Assembly: GCA_027485995.1 (NCBI GenBank)
Contig: JAIXPW010000143.1
Span: forward strand, 1 to 42,024
From: Verrucomicrobiaceae bacterium
Lineage (GTDB): Bacteria > Verrucomicrobiota > Verrucomicrobiia > Verrucomicrobiales > Akkermansiaceae
Reading direction: 5' to 3'
DNA length: 42,024 nucleotides
Shown: positions 23,623 to 31,764 of the stretch, in pieces
How positions within the stretch are numbered: the stretch's first letter is position 1
Layout: every line of letters starts with the position of its first letter
Position numbers and translations under genes: made by a program
The notes under the pieces: generated by a model
Told to the model about the DNA's origin: nothing
The model's input: only the letters and a program-made list of their open reading frames with translations
Database searches by the model: none

Positions 23623-26617
23623 GGGTGATGGCTTCATCGAGGTTGAATAGCATGCTCGCCACCACGGTGTGGGCGGCGAGTTCGGGAGCGGGCATTTTTG
23701 GATCGGGAAGGAACTGGCCGCGCGTCAGGAAACGCACGGCGTCGTCCGGGTGGGCGCGGTAGTGGGTGAGGGCGCGGTCGCGCTCGCGGCTGAGGATGCG
23801 CTCCTCGTTGGGACGCAGGTCACGGGAAAGGACCCGTCGCGCCATTTCGCGCAGCGGCTCCGGTTGGGCAAGGCCATGGGCGGCGAGGGCGCGCGAGGCT
23901 TCAAGGTAGTTTTCGTCGTTCAGCAGGGTGAGCGCCTGGAGCGGCGTGTTGGTGCGTGGCGTGCGCACCTCACAGGAGCGGCGTTGCGCGGAATCGAAGA
24001 GAAAGGTGGGAGCGATGCTGCGCCGCCAGAAGGCGTAGAGCGTGCGGCGGTACTGGGCCGGGCCCTCGCTCGGCTCGTAGGTGAAGCGGCCCATGAAATT
24101 CTCCTCCCAGACGCCTTCGGGTTGATAGGGCTTCACGGGTGGTCCGCCGAGAACCGGGTGGAGCAGCCCGGAGGCCCGCAGTGCGGAATCGCGCAGCATC
24201 CATGAGGGCAGGCGGAACCTTGATCCGCGTGCAAGCAAGCGGTTCTCGGGGTCGCGGGCCAGGAGGGATTCATCGACCGTTGAGCTTTGCCGGTAGGTGG
24301 AGCTGGAGACCATGAGTTTGAGAAGGTGCTTCACGTTCCAGCCACTCTCCTGGCATTCGACCGCGAGCCAGTCCAACAGCTCGGGATGAGAGGGTGCCTC
24401 GCCCTGGAGGCCGAAGTCATCCGCAGTTTTTACCAGCCCGGTGCCGAAGCAGAGCTGCCACAGATGGTTGACGAAGACCCGCGCGGTGAGTGGGTTCTCG
24501 GGCGAGGTGAGCCAGCGGGCGAGATCGGCACGCGTGGGGTTCTCGACGGTCATGGGCGCGATGGCGGGCAAGCCTCCGCGCTTCACCTTGTCGCCGTGAT
24601 TGTCCCAGACCCCGCGCAGCAGCACGAAGGTGTCGCGCGGCTCAGGTTTCTCGGCCAGGACCATGACATTGGCTTTTCTGGCGGCCTTGACTTCGGCGAG
24701 CTGTGCCATGGCGCGGTCCAGCGATTGCCTGGCGGATTGATAGGGATCATGGTCGGAGAGGAACTGCTCGAAAAGCCGCGCGCGCAGCCTGGCATCGACT
24801 GCTTGAGTGGCGGAGGCGAGTTCCTCCAAAGGTGCCGGGCCGACTCCGGTGACCGCCGGGCCGCGTTGATCGCTGGCCGAGATGCGGAAGCGGCCGATGT
24901 TGGCATCCCCGAGGGTTGAACGCTGGCGCAGCTCGATGATGAACTCCTCGTCGGAGGCCAGCACCTGGGGATCGGCGAAGGCGAGAACCGCCGTGTGGGG
25001 GGTGATGGCGGGGGCACCCTTGGTGGTCCAGCCATTGCGCGGATCGTCATCGAGAACGCCCTTGATGTCGCCATAGCCGCCCTTGCCGGTTGGAATGTAA
25101 TCCGCCACCGCGCTTTTCACCGCCACGTCGCGGATCTGGCTGCTGCCACGACGGCGCACCTGGACCTTGACATCCGTGAGGATGAACTCGCCCGACTTGC
25201 CAAAGGAAAAGGCTCCCCGGGTGTGCGAGGCCATGGGAAGGACCACCAGCCTCAGTCCCGTCACGCGGGAGAGCTTCACCGGGGCGTAGAGTCGGTAGTC
25301 GTCCTGATTCGGATTGGGACCACCCGCCTGCACCGTACCGTCGGGTTCCTGGGTGAGTTGCGTGCCTTCGCTCGACTCCAGGGTTCCCCGCAGCGGATGC
25401 CAGGCGGTGAAGCCACCCCGCACCTGCTCCGTCCGGGCTGTCAGCCACTCCTCGAACGGCTGCTGCGCCGCTGCGCGTGCGATGGCCTCAGGTGCCTTGC
25501 GATCATCAACGAGCCGCTGGGCTTCGTCGATGGCCCGTTGGACGTGCCTGGACTCATAGGCGAGATAGGGCTTTGCCTCCTTCCCGGCCTTGCCGTCCTC
25601 GTCGATGCTGTTGAAGAACGCGGTGAGGCCATAGTAGTCGGAATGGGCGATGGGGTCGAACTTGTGCGTATGGCACTGCGTGCATCCCAGCGTGAGACCC
25701 AGCCAGGTGCTGCCCATCGTATTCACACGATCCAGCACGTAATCCACCCGCGACTCCTCGGGATCGCGACCGCCTTCGCCATTGGTCATGTGGTTGCGGT
25801 GAAAGCTTGTGGCGAGTTTCTGCTCGGGAGTGGCGTTTGGAAGCAGGTCGCCGGCGAACTGTTCGAGGGTGAACTGGTCAAACGGCATGTTGGCATTGAA
25901 GGCCTCCACGACCCAGTCGCGCCATGGCCAGTTCTCCCGATTCGAGTCCGCCTGGAAACCGTCGGTGTCGGCATAGCGTGCCGCATCCAGCCACCACATC
26001 GCCATGCGCTCACCGAAGTGCGGCGAGGCGAGCAGACGGTCCACCGCCGCTTCATAGGAGGCGGGCGAGCCATCGAAGGCGGCGATTTCCTCGGGCGTGG
26101 GTGGCAGCCCGGTGAGGTCAAAGGAGACACGCCGCAGCAGGGTGTGGCGATCCGCAGGCGGGGCGGGAGTGAGCTTTTCCTTCTCCAGTCGTGCCTGCAC
26201 CCAGGCGTCGATCCCCGAACCCTTGCGGACCGGCTTTTCGTAGGCCCAATGCTTGCCCCAGACGGCTCCCTCGGAGATCCAGCGCTTCAGCACGTCCACC
26301 TGCTCAGGCGTGAGCGGCGGCTTGTTGGACTTCGGGGTTGGCATCACCTCGTCCTTGTCGCTGCTCACGATGCGCGCCATCAGCTCGCTGGCCTCCGGCT
26401 TGCCCGGGACGATGGCCGCCGCGCCATCCTTGAGACGGGTGGCTCCCTCGCGGATGTCGAGCCGCAGTTCCGCCTTGCGATGGCTGTCATCCGGGCCGTG
26501 ACAGGAGAGGCAGTTCTCGGAAAGGATCGGCAGCACCTCGCGGCTGAAGTTGACCGGCTCCGCTGCGTGGGCAGAGGAGGTGCAGCCAATGAGAAGAATG
26601 AGGAATGACTGGCGCAT
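23615..26617 (-). CDS. PSD1-type planctomycete cytochrome c domain protein
   Basis: The 1000-residue secreted protein starts with a signal peptide (MRQSFLILLIGCTSSAHA). A PSCyt1 heme site, CLSCH, lies in SENCLSCHGPDDSHRKAE. The DUF1549 domain (LRRVSFDLTGLPPTPEEIAA ... MAMWWLDAARYADTDGFQ) has a second CTQCH motif. The C-terminal DUF1553 domain has WDNHGDKVKRGG and ARVFVNHLWQLCFGTGLVKT. A large insert between them looks like a carbohydrate-binding-like beta domain. Family members are periplasmic and often linked to polysaccharide use. The start at 26617 begins the signal peptide; the ATG at 26668 adds an unlikely leader. Confidence 0.9.
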   Translation of the reverse strand: MRQSFLILLIGCTSSAHAAEPVNFSREVLPILSENCLSCHGPDDSHRKAELRLDIREGATRLKDGAAAIVPGKPEASELMARIVSSDKDEVMPTPKSNKPPLTPEQVDVLKRWISEGAVWGKHWAYEKPVRKGSGIDAWVQARLEKEKLTPAPPADRHTLLRRVSFDLTGLPPTPEEIAAFDGSPASYEAAVDRLLASPHFGERMAMWWLDAARYADTDGFQADSNRENWPWRDWVVEAFNANMPFDQFTLEQFAGDLLPNATPEQKLATSFHRNHMTNGEGGRDPEESRVDYVLDRVNTMGSTWLGLTLGCTQCHTHKFDPIAHSDYYGLTAFFNSIDEDGKAGKEAKPYLAYESRHVQRAIDEAQRLVDDRKAPEAIARAAAQQPFEEWLTARTEQVRGGFTAWHPLRGTLESSEGTQLTQEPDGTVQAGGPNPNQDDYRLYAPVKLSRVTGLRLVVLPMASHTRGAFSFGKSGEFILTDVKVQVRRRGSSQIRDVAVKSAVADYIPTGKGGYGDIKGVLDDDPRNGWTTKGAPAITPHTAVLAFADPQVLASDEEFIIELRQRSTLGDANIGRFRISASDQRGPAVTGVGPAPLEELASATQAVDARLRARLFEQFLSDHDPYQSARQSLDRAMAQLAEVKAARKANVMVLAEKPEPRDTFVLLRGVWDNHGDKVKRGGLPAIAPMTVENPTRADLARWLTSPENPLTARVFVNHLWQLCFGTGLVKTADDFGLQGEAPSHPELLDWLAVECQESGWNVKHLLKLMVSSSTYRQSSTVDESLLARDPENRLLARGSRFRLPSWMLRDSALRASGLLHPVLGGPPVKPYQPEGVWEENFMGRFTYEPSEGPAQYRRTLYAFWRRSIAPTFLFDSAQRRSCEVRTPRTNTPLQALTLLNDENYLEASRALAAHGLAQPEPLREMARRVLSRDLRPNEERILSRERDRALTHYRAHPDDAVRFLTRGQFLPDPKMPAPELAAHTVVASMLFNLDEAITHE

Positions 26618-26741
26618 GGGGTGGAGTCTTGAGCTAGGCGATGAATCCGTTCGAGTTGAGATGAACATGGCGGAGGCCGATCATCGGGATTCGAAGGACA
26701 AGGTTGAAGGTGGAGTTGAGGTGGATCACCGGGATTTGAAG

Positions 26742-27425
26742 TTAATATCTGACCTGGGGCGGAACCACGGTGAAATTCGAGGCTGGCCGCCATTTCCGAT
26801 CGGGTCCCGGTTCGACCTCGATCAGGCTGGTGATCTTTCCTGGCTGCCAGACGGTGGCATACCACTTGCCGTCGGAGTCCTTGAGTAAGGTGTTGTTGCC
26901 GCCATTCTTGACGGCGATGTTGTGGTCGCCAATGTTTGGGTTCTTGTCGGTCGGGTCCGTGCCGTCCGTCGTGCAGCGGCTGCGGGCGTCCACCTCGGCA
27001 CTGGTCAGGATCACGTGTTGGGGATGGTCATACTTGCCGGGCGGCGGATCGAATTGAATGGCGGGGGAGACCTTCGATGACTGGAAGGGCAGCAGCGTGA
27101 TTTCCGTCTCGGACTGATCGCTGAATTGGAGAGTCAACTTCGTGCGACCTTTCAGACCGAGGGCGTATTTCCTCTCGAAAATCACTTTCCCGTCCGTGAC
27201 CCGGTACTCGGTGCCTGACGTGAGTTCGATCAGTCCCTGCGCGACCGCCACCAGCTTCCGACCACCCAGTGGATGCGAGGGCTCGGTCGTGTTTTCCGGG
27301 TTCTTGTCAAAGCGGATGACGACGGGGGCAGGAGGCTTTGCCTCAGCCCAAGCCGAAGCCGGCACCAGGAGTGCGCTCATGCCCAGCAAGCACATGGCAG
27401 CGTGAAAGTGACGAATGGGTTTCAT
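26742..27425 (-). CDS. Secreted protein with CBM_X2-like and chitobiase-C-like modules
   Basis: The 227-residue protein has a signal peptide (hydrophobic 8-26, cut near AWA). A region resembling carbohydrate-binding module X2 follows (VIRFDKNPENTTEPSH, then LTSGTEYRVTDGKVIFERKY, LTLQFSDQSETEITLL; about 33-115), then a CHB_HEX_C-like piece (HVILTSAEVDARSRCTTDGT, about 135-160). No catalytic domain is seen. It faces the ECF sigma gene across 81 bp and is probably the first gene of the PSD1 cluster; the 124-bp gap to PSD1 (26618-26741) holds an 18-bp imperfect direct repeat (26679-26696, 26724-26741) of no known role. A role in binding polysaccharide is an inference. Confidence 0.65.
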   Translation of the reverse strand: MKPIRHFHAAMCLLGMSALLVPASAWAEAKPPAPVVIRFDKNPENTTEPSHPLGGRKLVAVAQGLIELTSGTEYRVTDGKVIFERKYALGLKGRTKLTLQFSDQSETEITLLPFQSSKVSPAIQFDPPPGKYDHPQHVILTSAEVDARSRCTTDGTDPTDKNPNIGDHNIAVKNGGNNTLLKDSDGKWYATVWQPGKITSLIEVEPGPDRKWRPASNFTVVPPQVRY

Positions 27426-27458
27426 TTCCTACCATTTGATTTGCCGCCTTTCCGCGCA

Positions 27459-27478
27459 TCTCACAAAAAACTGTGAGA
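27459..27478. promoter_or_regulatory. Inverted repeat in the divergent sigma/CBM_X2 promoter region
   Basis: TCTCACA-AAAAAC-TGTGAGA is a perfect 7-bp inverted repeat, centred between the start of the secreted protein (27425) and the sigma factor (27507). It could be an operator for both genes. No T tract typical of a terminator follows on the plus strand. Confidence 0.45.
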
Positions 27479-27506
27479 CAGCCAAGTCTGCGGCAAACTT
27501 CATACG

Positions 27507-28070
27507 ATGCGCTCCGGTTCCCAGCTTGATTCGATTCTCGATGCGATCGCCCGTGGCGATTCCGGGGCGTTCATGCAGGTGGTGCAAATGCACGGGCTGA
27601 TGCTGCGGAGCTTCATCGGCGCTCAGGTGTTCAATGCCAGTGATGTGGACGATCTTGCGCAGGAGAGTTTCATCGCCGCTTACCAGTCCCTTCATCATTA
27701 CTGGCGTGGCGAGGACTTCGGCGCGTGGCTGCGCGGCATTGCACGGAACAAGGTGCTCATGTATTTTCGCAGCTCCCAACGGCGGGTGAACGCGGTGGAG
27801 AAGTTCCGCGCCGAGGTGGCGGAGCTGGCAGGCCCGGAGCTCGAACTCCAGAGCGCTGCGGATGCGGACGCACCCATCGAGGAACTCTTGCGCTGCATTG
27901 CCAAGCTGCCGGAAAAACTGAGGCGGGTTGTCCATGCGGGCCTGGATGGCTTGAAGGCACCCGCGCTGGCTGAGGCGCTCGGCACGACTCCGGGTGCGGT
28001 GCATCAGCTTCACTATCGTGCGAACCAGCTCCTGCGGGAGTGCCTGGCAAAGGAGGTGCGCAGTGTCTGA
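27507..28070 (+). CDS. ECF RNA polymerase sigma factor
   Basis: The 187-residue protein has sigma region 2 (ASDVDDLAQESFIAAYQSLH, then FGAWLRGIARNKVLMYFRSS) and region 4 (KLPEKLRRVVHAG, then LAEALGTTPGAVHQLHYRAN). This is the Rhodopirellula/Verrucomicrobium type of ECF sigma factor. It overlaps the next gene, a FecR-LamG protein that probably regulates it, by 8 bp. It is divergent from the CBM_X2/PSD1 cluster, which may be its target. Confidence 0.9.
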   Translation: MRSGSQLDSILDAIARGDSGAFMQVVQMHGLMLRSFIGAQVFNASDVDDLAQESFIAAYQSLHHYWRGEDFGAWLRGIARNKVLMYFRSSQRRVNAVEKFRAEVAELAGPELELQSAADADAPIEELLRCIAKLPEKLRRVVHAGLDGLKAPALAEALGTTPGAVHQLHYRANQLLRECLAKEVRSV

Positions 28071-29679
28071 CGAACTCCACGAATTTCTTGCCGCGTGGCT
28101 CGGTGGTGAGATCAGCCATGAACGCCGCGCTGAGTTGCTTTCGCGACTTCGCGACGATGCCGACTTTCGAAGGGACTTCGTGACCGAGGCCCGGACCTTT
28201 GCCATGTTGCAGGCGGTGCAGGCACCGGAGCCGCGCTGGCTGGCATTGCAGGACGAACTGGGGCTCGTGGAGAAGCGTGAGCTGACGTTTGAGAACCGGA
28301 TCATGGGTGCGGTAGAGGCGCGTCCCCGTCCGTTCGTTGCCGCCTGGTGGCGTCCGCTTGCTGCGGTGGCTGCGGGAGTCGCGGTGACTTTCGCCTCGCT
28401 GTTTTTCTGGAATCCGCCGAACCGACAAACGACGTCGAATTCAGCCACCGGCACCGGCACCGCGAGCGGCGAACGCCTTGCAGTCGCCGTGCGGGTGGAC
28501 GATGTGCGCTGGGATGCCTCGCAGAAGAACGCGCCTCAATCGGGCGGCCCGGTGTCGGCCGGACCCCTGCGCTTCGGGGCCGGCCAGCTCACGCTCGCGT
28601 TCACCAGTGGCGTCAGCGTCCACGTGGAGGGCCCGGCGGATCTACTTCTGGCAGGACCGGACCGCATCGTCTGCCACCGTGGAAACATCCGGGCGAGAAT
28701 TGTCGATGGCGCGGAAGGGTTCACCATCGAGACTCCAGGCGCGGCCATCGTGGATCTCGGCACCGAATTCGGGGTGAAGGTCGATGACGGCGGGCGCTCG
28801 CAGGTCGTCGTCTATCAAGGAAAGGCGGAGGCCTCGCTGCTTGCGCCCGACGGAAGCCCGCGACGCACCCAGACCTTGTCCGCCGCACAATCGCTGGAAC
28901 TCGACCCAAGTGTCGGCACGATGCGGACGATTTCGCCCCGTGAGCTTCTGGCTGCGCCGGACCTCGACATCGCGCCGCTGCGCCTCGCGCAGGACTACCC
29001 GCAGCGGGTGCTGGCGGCCGGACCCAGCCACTACTGGCGTGGCAGCAGCGCCCATGAGGGCCGGATCCCGGATGCCGCAACGGGTGCCATGAGCCTGTTC
29101 ATTGGGGGGCCGGTCAAGGTGCTCGCCGATGGCAGCCTAGCCTTCAGTGGAACCGATGTGCCGCAGTTCCTCCGTGCAGAAGGAACATGGATGCCGCCTG
29201 AGGAGTTCGCCATCGAACTCTGGTTCGCCAGCACTGCCTTCCACAACAGCACCCTTGCCATCGTGCAGGCCACGCCGCCCGCGCAAGGCGACCTCGCGAT
29301 GGTTGAACTCACGAGGCGCAATCCTGCCACTCCCTTGCAGCCGGGTCGCGTTCGTTTCCTTTACCGCTGGCCGCCGGGCGGCACCGATGGCGTGAACCTG
29401 CACAGCGCCCCGCTCTACGTCCCCTACCGCTGGCAACATCTCGTCTGCCAGCGCCGGGGCAACAAGCTGGAGATGTTCCTCGACGGGCAGCCAGTCGGCG
29501 AAACCAGCCTCCAAGGCATGGAACAAACGGTGTCCGGCACGCTCCGTTTCGGCCGACTTTACGAGGATCCGCTTTCGCCCTACTCCCGGCAGTTTCAAGG
29601 CCGCCTGGCCGAACTGGCGATCTATGAGCGTGTCCTTTCAGCGAAAGAGATCCGCAGTCATGCCGACGCTGCCAAGTGA
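28063..29679 (+). CDS. FecR-domain membrane protein with LamG domain (probable anti-sigma regulator)
   Basis: The GTG start at 28063 lies inside the sigma gene's last codons, preceded by AAGGAGG at good distance, so the two are translationally coupled. The 538-residue protein has a short cytoplasmic anti-sigma-like region (ELHEFLAAWLGGEISHERRA), one membrane segment (WWRPLAAVAAGVAVTFASLF), a FecR domain (VHVEGPADLLLAGPDRIVCH ... ETPGAAIVDLGTEFGVKV) and a C-terminal LamG/concanavalin-like domain (WMPPEEFAIELWFAS ... QHLVCQRRGNKLEMFLDGQ). LamG domains bind glycans, so it may sense a carbohydrate outside and control the ECF sigma factor; this is an inference from domain order. Confidence 0.85.
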   Translation: MSDELHEFLAAWLGGEISHERRAELLSRLRDDADFRRDFVTEARTFAMLQAVQAPEPRWLALQDELGLVEKRELTFENRIMGAVEARPRPFVAAWWRPLAAVAAGVAVTFASLFFWNPPNRQTTSNSATGTGTASGERLAVAVRVDDVRWDASQKNAPQSGGPVSAGPLRFGAGQLTLAFTSGVSVHVEGPADLLLAGPDRIVCHRGNIRARIVDGAEGFTIETPGAAIVDLGTEFGVKVDDGGRSQVVVYQGKAEASLLAPDGSPRRTQTLSAAQSLELDPSVGTMRTISPRELLAAPDLDIAPLRLAQDYPQRVLAAGPSHYWRGSSAHEGRIPDAATGAMSLFIGGPVKVLADGSLAFSGTDVPQFLRAEGTWMPPEEFAIELWFASTAFHNSTLAIVQATPPAQGDLAMVELTRRNPATPLQPGRVRFLYRWPPGGTDGVNLHSAPLYVPYRWQHLVCQRRGNKLEMFLDGQPVGETSLQGMEQTVSGTLRFGRLYEDPLSPYSRQFQGRLAELAIYERVLSAKEIRSHADAAK

Positions 29680-29720
29680 GGTCCGGCTTGCGGAATGTTA
29701 AGCCTTAACAGGAAAATGGG

Positions 29721-29849
29721 AAACCACTGAAGTCACGAAAAGCACGAAAGCATAAGCAACTGTCGCCATCTTCGCACTCACCTGATGAATGAGACTGAAG
29801 TGTTTCGGAGCTGCCTGGATTTCGTGATGTTTCGTGAATCTCGTGGTTT
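29721..29849. repeat. Imperfect ~30-bp inverted repeat (intergenic element)
   Basis: The left arm (29721-29750) and the reverse complement of the right arm (29819-29849) share AAACCAC, then A, TCACGAAA and CACGAAA in the same order, with a 68-bp spacer. Within each arm CACGAAA occurs twice. It looks like a small non-autonomous repeat between the fecR-lamG gene and nth. The rest of this ~300-bp gap shows no gene; the nth promoter probably lies in 29850-29977. Confidence 0.6.
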
Positions 29850-29977
29850 GTGTTTCTGGATTTAAGTTTATCAGCTGCGTCGGCGATGCCATCCGTGGCT
29901 CTTGCGTGCCTGAGCCTGATTTCGACCTTCCCGACGCGGCTTATGGACAGCCGCTTTCTTCGTGCCTTTAGTCGTTC

Positions 29978-30607
29978 ATGAAGAAGTCCGAACGTGCCGC
30001 CCACCTGATGAGGCGACTCGAGGAGCTGTATCCCGAAACGCAAGTGCCGCTGGACCATCGGGATCCATTCACCCTGCTCATCGCGGTGCTGCTTTCCGCG
30101 CAGTGCACGGATGTGCGTGTGAACCAGGTGACACCGGCCCTATTCGCCCGAGCCGATACGCCTGAATTGATGGCAAAGGTGCCGGAGGAGGAGATCCGCG
30201 AGATCATCCGCCCGTGTGGGCTCTCGCCGCAGAAGGCCTCCGCCATTTCCCGACTTTCCCGCATCCTGATCGAGGAGCATGGGGGCCTGGTGCCTGCGGA
30301 TTTCGATGCGCTGGAGGCCTTGCCGGGCGTGGGGCACAAGACCGCCTCGGTGGTGATGGCCCAGGCCTTCGGCGTGCCCGCCTTCCCGGTGGATACCCAC
30401 ATTCATCGACTCGCCAAGCGTTGGAAACTCACCAAGGGCAGGAACGTGGTCGAGACCGAGAGGGATTTGAAAAAGCTCTTCCCGCGGGATCTTTGGAACA
30501 AGCTGCACCTCCAGATCATATTCTACGGTCGCGAATACTGTTCCGCTCGGGGCTGTGATGGAACGAAATGCCCTCTTTGCCGCGAGGTCGCCGGGAAATC
30601 GACTTGA
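29978..30607 (+). CDS. nth: Endonuclease III (base-excision repair DNA glycosylase/AP lyase)
   Basis: The 209-residue protein has the endonuclease III fold: LLSAQCTDVRVNQVTPALF, the helix-hairpin-helix LEALPGVGHKTASVV with catalytic K121, and FPVDTHIHR with catalytic D139. It removes oxidised pyrimidines. The C-terminal Fe-S cysteines are C188, C193, C198 and C201 (spacing 4-4-2) rather than the 6-2-5 of E. coli Nth, so the cluster loop is a variant. A hairpin downstream (30670-30699) separates it from the convergent porin gene. Confidence 0.92.
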   Translation: MKKSERAAHLMRRLEELYPETQVPLDHRDPFTLLIAVLLSAQCTDVRVNQVTPALFARADTPELMAKVPEEEIREIIRPCGLSPQKASAISRLSRILIEEHGGLVPADFDALEALPGVGHKTASVVMAQAFGVPAFPVDTHIHRLAKRWKLTKGRNVVETERDLKKLFPRDLWNKLHLQIIFYGREYCSARGCDGTKCPLCREVAGKST

Positions 30608-30669
30608 ATAAGAGGAACCGCCTCCCGTTGAGAGCCGAAGGCTCGGAGCGACTCCTGTCAAAACCAAAA

Positions 30670-30699
30670 CGTCGCCCGGGAGCTGCCTCCCGGACGACG
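30670..30699 (-). terminator. Terminator between nth and porin gene
   Basis: CGTCGCCCGGGAG (30670-30682) pairs with CTCCCGGACGACG (30687-30699) with one mismatch around a 4-nt loop. On the minus strand it is followed by TTTTGGTTTT, so it fits the porin gene best; with weaker T's it may also stop nth. Confidence 0.75.
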
Positions 30700-30739
30700 C
30701 CAAACACAGTTACCAAAATTGGTGGAACTCGGCGTTCGA

Positions 30740-31543
30740 TCAGAACGCGTAGCTCACTGACAAACCACCGAAGACGTCGTTCTTCTCGCGAACCACGTTC
30801 AGGTCCTCACGGATGTCGAGAGAGAAGTTGGCCGCCACATAGGGAGTCACGGTGAAGCTGTCCGTCACCTTGTAAGGCGCGGAGATGCTGACGCGAGCCG
30901 CAGTGAAACCATCCTTTTCATTGCCCGTCCAAGGGAAGCTGTAGTAGTCCTTGCCGTAGCCAATGTTCGCCGCTGGAACGATGGACAGGCAATCGTTGAT
31001 CTTGAAGGTGTAGTCGGCACCCACTTCGAAGTACGGAGCGTTGATCCGGAGGTCGTAGTAGCCAGCCACGTAGAGATTGGCGTCTCCAAACGGAATGGTC
31101 GTGGTCAGACCAATGTCGAATGCATCACCGATGCGGGAATCCGGGGAAACGTTGCCGAAGGTAACGCCGTTGATGTCACCCGAGAAGGTGTCGAAGAAGG
31201 TGTAGCTGGTGGCGACCAGACCGAACTTGGCGAAGCCCGCATCATAGGTGAGTGATCCGACGAGGTCGAGTTCGCCATAATCGAGGCGGGAAGGACCGGC
31301 TCCATCGGTGGCAGTGGAATAGGTGTAGAGGGCACCCACACCGGCGGTGAGCTTGTCGGCGACCGGGATGCTGAGGTTGACGCTGGTCCAGAGGTTGTTG
31401 CTGGAGAACCAGAGTCCGCGGAAGTAGTACTCGCTGTCATAACCAGCGGAGAGAGTGCCGGTGAACGAAGGATCTGCGGCAAGCGCTTGGGAGTTGATGG
31501 CCGCCATGGCAGCCACGATCACGGGAAGTGCAGATTTTTTCAT
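30740..31543 (-). CDS. TorF-like outer-membrane porin
   Basis: The 267-residue protein has a signal peptide (MKKSALPVIVAAMAAINSQA) and a beta-barrel pattern of alternating strands ending in VSYAF, the C-terminal aromatic signature of outer-membrane proteins. LSAGYDSEYYFRGLWFSSNN matches the Y-x-FRG start of TorF/Gcw_chp-type putative porins. The start at 31543 begins the signal peptide; the ATG at 31606 does not. The substrate is unknown. Confidence 0.75.
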   Translation of the reverse strand: MKKSALPVIVAAMAAINSQALAADPSFTGTLSAGYDSEYYFRGLWFSSNNLWTSVNLSIPVADKLTAGVGALYTYSTATDGAGPSRLDYGELDLVGSLTYDAGFAKFGLVATSYTFFDTFSGDINGVTFGNVSPDSRIGDAFDIGLTTTIPFGDANLYVAGYYDLRINAPYFEVGADYTFKINDCLSIVPAANIGYGKDYYSFPWTGNEKDGFTAARVSISAPYKVTDSFTVTPYVAANFSLDIREDLNVVREKNDVFGGLSVSYAF

Positions 31544-31764
31544 GTCTAGTTTCAATGGGTGTTTCTCGATTGTTGGATTGCGGATTGGACAGGGCAGTGA
31601 AAACAAAAGGTTGCACCGCTTCGGCCCGGAGAAGCACTTGGTGTGCCAAGCTTTGGCAAGCTTTAAGCAAGCAAGATCAACGATGGCCTGAGGCTAGGAG
31701 CAAATAGCAACGAGGTGGAGGCTTATGCCTGAACCATGGAATTGCAAGTCGAAGTTCTGGCGAC

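Noticed and set aside
24995..26608. 537-aa plus-strand open frame
   Set aside because: Antisense shadow of the PSD1 cytochrome gene.
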